A DNA stretch of 64,000 bases from Fibrobacter sp. (GTDB lineage: Bacteria > Fibrobacterota > Fibrobacteria > Fibrobacterales > Fibrobacteraceae), in the NCBI GenBank assembly GCA_024398935.1, contig JAKSIH010000010.1:1-64000 (forward strand), written 5' to 3'. The position numbers were made by a program, and so were the translations under genes. This document shows positions 9,501 through 18,300 of the stretch, in pieces (position 1 is the first letter of the stretch; the number at the start of each line of letters is the position of its first letter). The notes beneath the pieces were generated by a model that ran no database searches, was not told where the DNA came from, and saw only the letters and a program-made list of their open reading frames with translations.

Positions 9501-10014
9501 GTCCATCCTGAAAAAAATCGTTACCGAAGGATCCCTTGCCTTTGCCAAGCGTTCCAACAACGAAGGCTACACGCTAAAGCAGAAGCCCTTCTACGCGATT
9601 TACGGCGTTATTGTCCGGGATACCGAAGACCAGATTGAGTGGATCCCGCTTTTAACACCCACTGATGAAATTAAAAGCACCTATTCCAACGAATACGAAT
9701 TTTCTGCAGATGTGGTCTCCAGGCTCCATACCCTGTACTTTGTACAGACCTACAGTTCTCACCCGAAAAAGGATTTTGAAGACTGGCTTTTAAACGGCAA
9801 CGAGGACCACATGGATTCCACGACCATTCTGAAGGAACACGCCTGTGATGCCGAAGATGGCGATTTAACGGTATCCGCAAGTTTCACCCCCAATAGCCCC
9901 CGTCAGCTTCGCCTGACCATCGGTGCCAACGAGATTAACCTGAATACCCGTCAGGACTTTGACAGCGTCATTCTCCGCCGCAGCCTCTGGCCGGTCATTT
10001 TCAGCAACAACTAA
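6577..10014 (+). CDS. Divergent Hsp70/actin-fold ATPase with large N-terminal extension (operon gene 2)
   Basis: The 1145-residue cytosolic protein has no signal or membrane helix. Residues 1 to about 480 are beta-rich and unrecognised. An Hsp70-type ATPase follows with phosphate-1 IDFGTSAVVANY (Asp489), VLSVPNTYTPVQ, and VSESDAVAYYY in place of the usual NEPTAAALAY. Phosphate-2 is IYDMGAGTLDLTYL (Asp750) and the adenosine motif is VLFSGRSSSM (about 923-932). About 160 residues follow, but the standard DnaK substrate-binding domain is not evident. It is much longer than DnaK (about 640). It sits between a periplasmic-facing and a coiled-coil membrane protein. A regulatory or scaffolding role in an envelope complex, as FtsA and MreB have, is an inference. 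Confidence 0.85.
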   Translation: MSTVNLNKKNRLEKQDIQVINERLSLEVPQEKAGLFGALFGKLKAIAGHYEISVRVNEHSQLVFKKSPIVFSDNGEYKSTLELDLSGNDTTIPVSLYFDPNIIEDCREKLDTNRQYTLNYSIVLSNADDKTEKVISEIDGKPLSLDVELEKFNSEPVFEIAWKGNANTKKIKYTASTENEVVGELYVRHNSSMLCAPAITNFTFDVETAKKGSGNAFETISEKIYNIDKPSSFTLNPGEDGRLFELRWDHQPTRNPFTEGKTECEYFIEVQYKKGLGQKQHQILQDKGITLLGNKTLTESDCYVELGNKRLSINHSRLKFSPIERLGDNAFGEESRQALRWVFENLAQVEDPEHPDASVLLWNLGASISIREEDRKRIKLRDSGKSIEDILKFTDENGNDLDLGSITRRLDYRDPKFVMQIAVRPKDFEDIEIAEKTSEVKVKIELRYNLLVDKDGDYSSSLPEGQKQQVSTVEFSLMMKPCAQWLSIDFGTSAVVANYEQRTSSQSGLIDLKSIKDDILKKSFKGDRTGKKSKNDDEEKYFINSMVCFNKVGDRSRSFDDIDDDQSIDKQSYDKYEKLSLWFSPSAGELYETQDCAQLPCLKMLMGYEKLPKLFNDTEAANISYGIHAENNKIKEVSLLERDPSKNPLILISNIFDQVYRQLFHYYIRRGKSTGDINKLVLSVPNTYTPVQIESLKKTAKDAIPTVYPEYLSIVSESDAVAYYYIANRRFFSKTDGIVSKEVENILIYDMGAGTLDLTYLSNKSSRNNQEINIIGKVGIPKAGNYLDYVLARIFIESEMNRRDENGIEIYTATDKAKMWKLVDLDKNASSPLQEDRDNLRNYIRNELKPVIAAGDESRPCPEFTQEFSIGLSIHHPKGTMTVADYADNDSFRNYIQDISNRIIDNLFATIAAESGKIAIDTVLFSGRSSSMKQVQRAVESKVRTISEAPDSIAFADIINNKLVKSVDQIENGDTSILKKIVTEGSLAFAKRSNNEGYTLKQKPFYAIYGVIVRDTEDQIEWIPLLTPTDEIKSTYSNEYEFSADVVSRLHTLYFVQTYSSHPKKDFEDWLLNGNEDHMDSTTILKEHACDAEDGDLTVSASFTPNSPRQLRLTIGANEINLNTRQDFDSVILRRSLWPVIFSNN

Positions 10015-10042
10015 AAAAGTTTAAAATAAAAGCGAGTAAAAC

Positions 10043-11893
10043 ATGAAAAAGATTCTACTGATTTCCGCCCTGCTTATGAGCCAGATGGCATTCGCAGCAA
10101 AAGACAGCGCAACCGTCCCTTCTCCGGAAAACAATCAGACGGTCGCCGCTGCGGAAAATGCACCCGCCGACACCACGAAACCCATTTTCGAATCCGGCGA
10201 TACGGTCTATATCAAGAAGGCCATGGAAGCCACCGACAAGATGATTACCGCTGGCCAAAACCTTGTGGAGTACGCAAACAAGGCCGCAACTGCAGCCGAT
10301 TCCGCCGCAGCAAAACAGGATCAGAAAAAGGCAAAGCAAACAGCAAGTGCAGCAAGTGCCGCCGCAGATTCCGTGAAAAAAATTCTTAGCGATGTAGACT
10401 CCGCCATTGCAAATACGGAGCAGTACGCAGAATTCAAGACCGTAGTAGACGAAATCAAGAAGGCTAAAGAAAAGGCAAATAAAGTCGTTGAAAAGGCTAA
10501 AGAAACCTCCACAAAGAAAAACGGAAAACCTGAAGCAAAAGATGCAGCTAAGGCGACTAGAGACGCTGCAGAATCTGTAGCAAAGGCCGTGAACGAAGCA
10601 AAGGGCAAGGCCGAGGAAATCAAAAAAACGGCCAATGCAGCGCTGGAAAACGCAAGTGCCGCCGCTCGCAAAATGAATAAAGAACAGAACAGCGAGGCCC
10701 CCTCTGCAGCAGCAGCAACAGAAGACCCTTCAAAATTAGACAAGACCATTTTGCTGATTGCTCTCGGCTCCTCCTTAGTGGTAATCATCGTTCTCGTCCT
10801 GTTACTCATCCGATCTTCAAACAAATCTTCCGCAAGACGGCCTGTGGCATCTCAAGTCAAAAACCCGCAGGTTCCCGCCAACGGCAATGCAAAACCTCAA
10901 GTCCCTGCGGAAGATTCCGCAAACCGCAAACTTCTCAACGAACTCAGCGAGGAAAAGAAAAAGTTCCAGAAACTTCTGGAAGAAAAGAGCGCTACCGAAA
11001 ACGAACTGATTGAAACCAGAAACCGCTGCAATTCTACGGCCAACAAATGCAGGGAAGCGGAAAACCGTAGCGAGCAACTCCTGCAGGAAGTGAACAAGGC
11101 ACAAAAACAGTACGAGGATCTGCAATCATCCTTCAAGGAAACCCTTGAAAATGAAAGAAAGCAGGTCACCCAGGAATACCAGGGGCAAATCACGGAATAC
11201 AAGACCCAGCTTTCCAAGGCAGCCTCTATATTAAATAGCTACAAGCAGTCCTTTGTAAATCAGCTCCGCAAGGAATTCGACGCTTTGGCACCCCTCATCG
11301 AAAGCACCTACAACCAGACCAACAATTACGACGAAAACAGCGGCGCCGCACAGATGTCCTATTACCTTTTCAACGGATTTAAGAAAGCCAGGGAATATTT
11401 TGAAAGCCTCTGCAACCAGAGCAACCTTCATCTCCCCAACATGAAAGCGCTACTCGTGGAAGACGCCACTACCAATTGGCTTTCCCTGCACGGCTGGGTC
11501 AACTATTCCTCCATGCTGAGCGCCTATTGCCACATTCCTAACATCAGCAACTTCACCAAGAACCGTTTTGAGGAAAATCCCTCCAGTCCTCTTCCGGACA
11601 TTAGCGCCGCCCTGGAAGATTCCTGCATCGACAGTACCACCATCGCATTGATCCAGGCCCATGTCAACAACATCCTTGGAGCCCTGGACATCACCCTGCT
11701 TGTTCCCAATGTACTGGTAGATAAATTTGAGGAAAGCCATCACGAGCCAGCCGAAAAGCCCACGTCCCGCCTTAAGCAGATTTCCAAGGACACTATCAGC
11801 CCCCGCGATTGCGTAAATGTCATCGAAGACTTTAGGCAGGTCGGATATATCATGGGGAGCAGCGAACAGAAAATCACCGTGGTAGGCGGCTAA
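10043..11893 (+). CDS. Signal-peptide, single-pass coiled-coil protein (operon gene 3)
   Basis: The 616-residue protein begins with a signal peptide (MKKILLISALLMSQMAFAA). An Ala/Lys/Glu-rich segment (about 60-225) with strong heptad character follows and should lie in the periplasm. One membrane helix spans about 235-258, ending in RSSNKSSARR, which suggests the C-terminal part is cytoplasmic. The cytoplasmic part has a second coiled coil (about 290-400, rich in EEKKKFQKLLEEK-type heptads) and a globular end (400-616). This topology would let it connect a periplasmic partner with the cytosolic Hsp70-like proteins encoded on both sides. No named family was recognised. The next gene starts 1 nt after its stop. 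Confidence 0.8.
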   Translation: MKKILLISALLMSQMAFAAKDSATVPSPENNQTVAAAENAPADTTKPIFESGDTVYIKKAMEATDKMITAGQNLVEYANKAATAADSAAAKQDQKKAKQTASAASAAADSVKKILSDVDSAIANTEQYAEFKTVVDEIKKAKEKANKVVEKAKETSTKKNGKPEAKDAAKATRDAAESVAKAVNEAKGKAEEIKKTANAALENASAAARKMNKEQNSEAPSAAAATEDPSKLDKTILLIALGSSLVVIIVLVLLLIRSSNKSSARRPVASQVKNPQVPANGNAKPQVPAEDSANRKLLNELSEEKKKFQKLLEEKSATENELIETRNRCNSTANKCREAENRSEQLLQEVNKAQKQYEDLQSSFKETLENERKQVTQEYQGQITEYKTQLSKAASILNSYKQSFVNQLRKEFDALAPLIESTYNQTNNYDENSGAAQMSYYLFNGFKKAREYFESLCNQSNLHLPNMKALLVEDATTNWLSLHGWVNYSSMLSAYCHIPNISNFTKNRFEENPSSPLPDISAALEDSCIDSTTIALIQAHVNNILGALDITLLVPNVLVDKFEESHHEPAEKPTSRLKQISKDTISPRDCVNVIEDFRQVGYIMGSSEQKITVVGG

Positions 11894-11894
11894 T

Positions 11895-14519
11895 ATGAAA
11901 CAGACGGTCATATATATCGACAACCGTGTAGACCATGTTGTGGATTTTGAGAACAATAGAACTGAAACCCACACCTATGTAATAAAATCCAACAACGAAG
12001 ATTCCCAGGAAATTTTCCGTTTCTATTCCTGCGAAAACGACAACCACCTTATCCTGCAGGAGAATTTACCGCAGGCAACAGAAGTGATCGTCAAGGAAAT
12101 TCAGAAAGAACGAGAAAATTCCTATGTCATCACCCTGGAGCAGGCCGATAAAAACGACAAGTTCGACAAGGAAATCTGTTGCGATTCCATCAAGTATCTT
12201 TCCAAGAAAGACAACAGAGGAAAGCGATATTGGCTTGTCCAGATAAACCGTGAAAACCGCAACCAGGAAGACGATCTAGAAATCACCTTCAAGTACAGCA
12301 GCAACCGTACCGACAGTCATACCGTACGGTTCTACATCGTTCCCGCCGAACAGATCTGCGATACCGTCCTGGACTTCGGTTCCGAGGCGTCCCAAATGGC
12401 GCAGAGCCGTCGATCCGACACCTGGACCATCAACTCGCTGACCGAAATCTTTGAAAACATGTTCCAGATTATCAAGGGTCGCGAACTGAACGATGACGAA
12501 GATGTCGACAATTACGACCAGTGCGACGCGGGAAACCGTCGGCTTTTCAGGTCCATATTCTACGCCAAGAAAAAAATTTCTCCCGATGAAGAAAGTACGA
12601 ATTCTGTCGTTCCTACCTACGAAAGCCAGAATTCTGTTCTCAACATTTTAACAACTGCGGAAGAAGCCCAAGCCATCTTGCGTCCGGAGAATGAAACCCA
12701 GAAATTCATTCTTTTGCCAAACATCAAGCTAGCCCATTTCGGGGGCATCGCCCAACCTAAGATCAACAGGCAGCGCATTGCGGACTATAGGGATAATTAT
12801 TTCTACAGGGCAAGCCTTAACAATTTCATATTGAGCGCCTTTAGCTCGGCAAATGTTTCGTACAGCAACATTTCTGCACTGACCATCCATGTACTGATGC
12901 CCAATGTATACGATCAGTACGCCATCTTCAAGAACCTTAACAATCTCCGCAAGGATATCCGGGAAATCATAGCAAGCAACCCCAGGATCAATGCAAGAAT
13001 CAGGCATTTCGAAGTAGCCACCATTTCGGAAAGTGACGCCTCCCTGCTCGGGGCTCTCGGCACTCTCGAAAGCGAGCGAAGGCTGCAGAATGGCAAATAC
13101 CTAATTCTTGACGCCGGTAAAGGAACCCTGGACTATTCCGTCATTGATGTCAACTCCAACCGTCAGGACCGTTACCACAGCATTTACCGGGGAGGTATCA
13201 TTGGAGCAGGCAACGTCCTTACGACAGCCTATACCATGGCTTTACTCCATGACTTTGCCGAAGATTGCAAACTGCCCCGTCTGTCCGAACGAGAACTGGT
13301 TCTTCTCATGATGAAGAACATTCTTGGTATTAACAACAATTCCGCCGAAGCCGGCGACATCTCGCTACTGAGTAAACTGACCAAGGCAACGGAATCTTAC
13401 AAGGCGGCAATTTCATCTACGGAATACACGGGCAATCTCGCCATTTCTGAGCCAAGCCACCTTGAATCCGAAAAAGACCTTAGCCTAAGCCAGTTCGTTG
13501 AATATGTAAAGAAGCATGTCGACGAAAGCAAGCTTTCCTACAAGGCTCTTTCACAAGCAGCAGAACGATATATCCAGAGCGCAGTCAACCTCATATGCGA
13601 CAAAGTGCTGGAAAATCTCCAGGAGGTTCTTCCCCATCTTTCGGATAATCAACACCACAGGGAAAACACTCCACCTGTTGACGGAGTTCTCTTTTCAGGA
13701 CGCGGCTTCAAGCTAAAGCAGTTTAAGGACACCATGCTTAAGCAACTTCTCCAGAAGAACTTGATCAGAAGCGAAGACTGCAACATTTCCTATCTGGGCA
13801 CGCACACCGCCGCAAACGAAAAGAATATCTGTCTCTATGTGAGCCCCATCCTCAACAAGGGGCAGTATGACAGTTTCCGAGCATCCATGTTCCACAAGAC
13901 ACGGAAACAGGGAACCATCGCAAGCCAGAACGAAAGTCTTCTGACAGGCATTTCGAAAAAAATCAGCGGGTGGTTCAGCAAGACTCCAAAAGAATCGGGC
14001 ACATCGTTCTTTGACACCCTAAGCATCCTGCAGTCAAAAGGCGACTTTAACGATGATTACCTGTCCATGTCCCGGTATATGGCCTATGGCGTTGAAGTAA
14101 ACATCCAAAGCCTGGATGACCGAGTTATTATCGGAGGAACCAAGTACAAGCCCGATGTCTTAAGCCAGCAGACCATTTTCTTTACATCCGACAAAATTGT
14201 CATGCGAAGCGAAAGAGGTGACGTCAAGAACATTCTGCCTGACGAGATAAACCTGACCACATCCTCCCTGGTCATCCCCACGCTATTTCCCATTATCGAC
14301 AGGAATGTAGATCGTGAAAACCTCATCAGCAGTTTCTGCGAAATGCTGACCTACGACAGAAGGGAGAATCACGAAACCTGTTCCACGGAAACAAGGCCCG
14401 GACCAGACACAAGCGAGCCTATCGAAGTAGAAAAACCTTCTTCTACGGTAGCTCTTCCCGGCAATGAATCCTACAACGACATTGACGAATTGCTAAAAGA
14501 CCTAGACAGTCAAAAGTAG
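11895..14519 (+). CDS. Second divergent Hsp70/actin-fold ATPase (operon gene 4)
   Basis: The 874-residue cytosolic protein has a beta-rich N-terminus of about 150 residues. The ATPase core follows, with phosphate-1 VLDFGSEASQMA (Asp160), ATISESDASLLGAL near 375-388 at the NEPTAA position, phosphate-2 LILDAGKGTLDYS (Asp406) and the adenosine motif VLFSGRGFKLKQ (about 598-609). The C-terminal tail is acidic with DIDELLKDL. It shares only motif-level similarity with the 1145-residue protein two genes upstream, so two separate Hsp70-like subunits are kept in one operon. A chaperone role is not implied, because no DnaK-type peptide-binding domain is visible. Nucleotide-dependent regulation of the membrane subunits is the working inference. 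Confidence 0.85.
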   Translation: MKQTVIYIDNRVDHVVDFENNRTETHTYVIKSNNEDSQEIFRFYSCENDNHLILQENLPQATEVIVKEIQKERENSYVITLEQADKNDKFDKEICCDSIKYLSKKDNRGKRYWLVQINRENRNQEDDLEITFKYSSNRTDSHTVRFYIVPAEQICDTVLDFGSEASQMAQSRRSDTWTINSLTEIFENMFQIIKGRELNDDEDVDNYDQCDAGNRRLFRSIFYAKKKISPDEESTNSVVPTYESQNSVLNILTTAEEAQAILRPENETQKFILLPNIKLAHFGGIAQPKINRQRIADYRDNYFYRASLNNFILSAFSSANVSYSNISALTIHVLMPNVYDQYAIFKNLNNLRKDIREIIASNPRINARIRHFEVATISESDASLLGALGTLESERRLQNGKYLILDAGKGTLDYSVIDVNSNRQDRYHSIYRGGIIGAGNVLTTAYTMALLHDFAEDCKLPRLSERELVLLMMKNILGINNNSAEAGDISLLSKLTKATESYKAAISSTEYTGNLAISEPSHLESEKDLSLSQFVEYVKKHVDESKLSYKALSQAAERYIQSAVNLICDKVLENLQEVLPHLSDNQHHRENTPPVDGVLFSGRGFKLKQFKDTMLKQLLQKNLIRSEDCNISYLGTHTAANEKNICLYVSPILNKGQYDSFRASMFHKTRKQGTIASQNESLLTGISKKISGWFSKTPKESGTSFFDTLSILQSKGDFNDDYLSMSRYMAYGVEVNIQSLDDRVIIGGTKYKPDVLSQQTIFFTSDKIVMRSERGDVKNILPDEINLTTSSLVIPTLFPIIDRNVDRENLISSFCEMLTYDRRENHETCSTETRPGPDTSEPIEVEKPSSTVALPGNESYNDIDELLKDLDSQK

Positions 14520-14539
14520 TCGCAGGGAGGTCTCGACAC

Positions 14540-15334
14540 ATGCAAACATTCTTAATCCAGCATTCCACCTGGGCCCTGGCAGCCATTGTTCTATTGGCGC
14601 TAGGCCTCGGCATTTTAGCCTTTCTATACTACAGGACGCGAAAGGAACTCACTGAGAATGAGAAAAAAGCAGCCAAAATCGTGGAGCTTGAAAAGCAGCT
14701 ACAAAAGTACAACATCCTGCTCACCCAAATGAGGCCTTTCTACGAACGGGAGAAGAACAACGAGGCGTTTTCCCGCAACATTCTGGAAGCCCTTGAAAAA
14801 AGTGCGGATAAGGTCATACAACCCGACTGCGAAGACATTCCCTGCCTGAAAAGCATCCAGGAAATCCTTCAAAGTATTTCTGGGCTGATCTATTCCACAC
14901 AGAAAGTCGGGCTTATCAACGAGGGCTGTCGCAAAATGAACGAAGTTCTTGCGAAAGCCCAGAAAAGGGCGGAAATCGTTCAGCTACTCCGCAGGGAAGT
15001 AATCAACCCGACTCATGACAAGCTCAAGAGCAACAGGAGTGTCCAATGGCGTCAGGAGACGCTTGCAGATATTATCGACGCCTATTTCAAGGTGGAAGAC
15101 GGCATCTGTTCGCTCTACGAAGCCTATCCGGATCCGTTCGACATCCAGCTGGATATCCTGCGCGGAAAACTGAAATTGGCAGAAGCCGAAAGCATGGCTA
15201 CCGAAGTTACGGGCCTGCTCAAGGATAACGAGGAATGGTCCATAAAGCTTAACGCCATCCTGCAGGATTTAAACTTGTCCAAGGAACGCGTATTCCTCCT
15301 GCGCGGAAAGAAATTCATTGTCGAAAGCAAATAA
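14540..15334 (+). CDS. N-anchored coiled-coil membrane protein (operon gene 5)
   Basis: The 264-residue protein has one N-terminal membrane helix (about residues 10-32), then a charged YYRTRKELTENEKKAAK segment and long helical heptads. The topology is probably N-out with the bulk in the cytosol, judged from the positive charges after the helix. A good GGGAGG ribosome-binding site lies about 8 nt before the ATG. It follows the second Hsp70-like gene by 20 nt and precedes the giant transpeptidase gene by 2 nt. It could be an adaptor between the Hsp70-like ATPases and the membrane enzyme. No family was recognised. Confidence 0.75.
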   Translation: MQTFLIQHSTWALAAIVLLALGLGILAFLYYRTRKELTENEKKAAKIVELEKQLQKYNILLTQMRPFYEREKNNEAFSRNILEALEKSADKVIQPDCEDIPCLKSIQEILQSISGLIYSTQKVGLINEGCRKMNEVLAKAQKRAEIVQLLRREVINPTHDKLKSNRSVQWRQETLADIIDAYFKVEDGICSLYEAYPDPFDIQLDILRGKLKLAEAESMATEVTGLLKDNEEWSIKLNAILQDLNLSKERVFLLRGKKFIVESK

Positions 15335-15336
15335 AC

Positions 15337-18300
15337 ATGAAAAATAGAAAGTCCCTCCTGAAAGTTATTTTCCTTACACTTTTTGTTGGATTACTGTGGT
15401 TTATCATCCAGCAAGTGTCATTTAGCTTTGGCCTTTTGAGCGGTTTAATGCTGCTCTTAAGTTTTCCAGTTGTCTATGGATTCATAAAGGCATCAAGAAA
15501 CAAAGCAAATAACATTACCATCATAAGCAGGGACTACGCGTTCGGGGGCGCGCTTCTCATTCTCGTTTTCGGCGGTTTGTCCATATACACCCTGAACAAC
15601 TATTTTTCGCCTAAGGAAAAAATCTACACCAACGCAGACCACCATGTCATCCGCATTGACGGAATTGATTTGGCCTCTCCCGAAGGTTTCGTCATTTCCG
15701 GCAACAACAACAAGGCCCTTTTCGATGGGGACGCAACCGTTGGAGAACTAAAGATTGTCAAGGCAACTGAAGATTCAGTCTATCTCGAATCTCAGGGCGG
15801 CTTCCAGCAGGCAATCTATAAGGAATTCTACGGCCAGGACAAACTAGATTCCCTAAAGCTTTTGAATGCAAGTCAGCTGATATCCTTCAAGGACACGCTG
15901 TACATGAAAACAAGAAAGGGTGTCTATACCTTCGAAGCCCATTACGACGACCAGGACACCATGCGGTATAAGCTGAACGGCAAGGAATCCAGCATCAAGG
16001 AATTTATTTCCTACGGCAGTTCCATGTCTTCCCTCCTGTCTGGCCTAGACATCGATTCCCTGAATGTTAACGTGGATGGCCTAGTTCTTGTCCGGCCGAA
16101 AGTCATTCCCGGCACAGCAAAGGATGACCGCCGAAAAAACTATCCCGCAGACTCCTTCGCCGTAGAAATCCTGAGCAATCATCCGGGGGTACATTCCTCC
16201 GCAGACAACGTTGTTCTTGAACTTTCCAACGACGGAAACACATGGCTTCCCGTTACAGGTCGAAACGAAGTCATCGCTGTTAAAAGAGGTGATTTTTTCA
16301 GCATCGGTCTAGGCAATCACAAGACGCGCTCCATCAAGTTCGACGCTACCGACAACAAGATTCTTTTCAGAATGCCCATGATGCGCTATCTGTCCCCTTC
16401 CGCCGAGAGGGCAGACAACGTCGTTCTTTTAACCCAGTCCCTAAATCTTGACTCAAGCAAGGTGGACTCCGCCTACAACCAGCTGTCGGAAAACATCATC
16501 CTGTTCGACATATTCAACCATTCCGACAACATCAACAGGATTCGCCCCAAGCAGCTAGCGTATACGACAGGCGCCACAGATACAAAATTTTCCGTCGATG
16601 TCTACGATTACCGTAGCGGCAAGCGTGAAGGAAATGTAAATGGCAACGCCGTCATCCAGAACAAGGCAACGCCTAGCCCTATACCCAACACTCTTTCACT
16701 TGAAAATCCAAAGATATCCTCGTGGATAGTCTCCCTCTACGACTTAAAGGCAAACAGTCCTTACCAGGTTTCTAGCATCAAGCTGAAAATCATGCTGTTC
16801 GCCATTGCCCTCGCCTTGCTTCTGCTGTTCGGCTCCCTAGGGTTTAATAGCTACAACAAGGCAAGACGCCCCATGTTCTCTGCCGCGGAATTTTTCCTCT
16901 ACATGGTCACCATCTACTTTGTCACCCTGAGATGGTTCCTTCTATGGCGGGCATCCGTATTCCCTCCCGTCACAGGCGTTTCATGGTTTGAATTCAACGG
17001 GCTTTTCCAAAAGACATCGAACCTTACCTATTTCAACTTCATTCTCATCGTATTCGTAGCAGTCATTTTTGCGATAAAAGCCTGGCTGATCTCTAGCGAC
17101 ATAAGGAACAACAAGCTTACATTTTTTAAAGGGTTAAACTTCGACAACACTGACGAAAGAAGATACAGGGACAGGACTTTCTTCAAATGCAAGGAAGGGA
17201 AAAGTTTAGCACTTGCCCTGGTGGCTACAATCGCAGGAACAATATACAGTTTCTTTTGCGGCATGACCTGGATAAAAATCCTAATGCCGATCCTGCTTTA
17301 CTTTGTGGGAGTGATTACCGTTCACACCTTCCTGAGCAAGCCCTACAACACAGACTATATCAACGACAGCGAACACGACAAGGAAAAATCCAACAAGGCC
17401 TTTTGGGGGGACATTTTCATCGCCCTAGGCGTTTCCGGAATACTGCTAAAACAAGATGCCGGCTACGGCATTCTATTCTTCACATTCAGCATGCTGTGGC
17501 TCGCCTGGGAATTTGTGGATTACCTGCGGTGCGGCGGAAACGGGGTAAACTGGGAAAAGAACAAGCTGGGAAAAGTGATTCTCCTTGCCCTAATCGCCGG
17601 TCTAGGAATCCTTATCATTTTCTACAAGGAAGCCATAGCCTTTGTGGCTAACGGTAAGGATGTCTCCGAAAATATTTCTGTATTAATTACCCTGGGTGCA
17701 ATCGGCGCAGCCCTCTCATTAGCCATTTTCATTGCCAAATACGGTTTCAGTTACTTAAAAAAGCCCCGAAAGCTAGTCTTCATCGTCATAGGGGTTTCGA
17801 TTGCCGTTATGGTTGTCGGTGGCGTATGGTTTAATCACCACATAAAAACAGACGCGGTCCATACGGCCCAGCGAATCAATGTTCATGTCAAGGACGCTAG
17901 CCAGGGCCTCGAAGAAATCGACAACATAAAGACCCAGCGGCTCTATATGCAGACCGCCCTGAATCACATGATTATGGGCGAATACCGCGACCGCGGCAAG
18001 AATATCAATCTTGTGGGAGAAGACGGAGTAGGCTATTTCAAGATGCAGCCCCACTCCAAGATTGGCGCCATGTGGGGAGCACAGCTTTCCGACATTTCCC
18101 TGGTGCGCTATCTGATTGCAGAGCACTCACACTACCTTGGTCCTATTTTAATTGCGATCTTCGCCCTGCTCACCTTTGTTGGAGCCGCAGTACCGAAGCA
18201 CCATCGTTTTGCCAGATACCTGCTGATACAGATTCCGCTCCTACTGACCATTCAGTCCCTGCTGATATGGATGGCCAATACCCAGCGGTTCATTTTCCTG

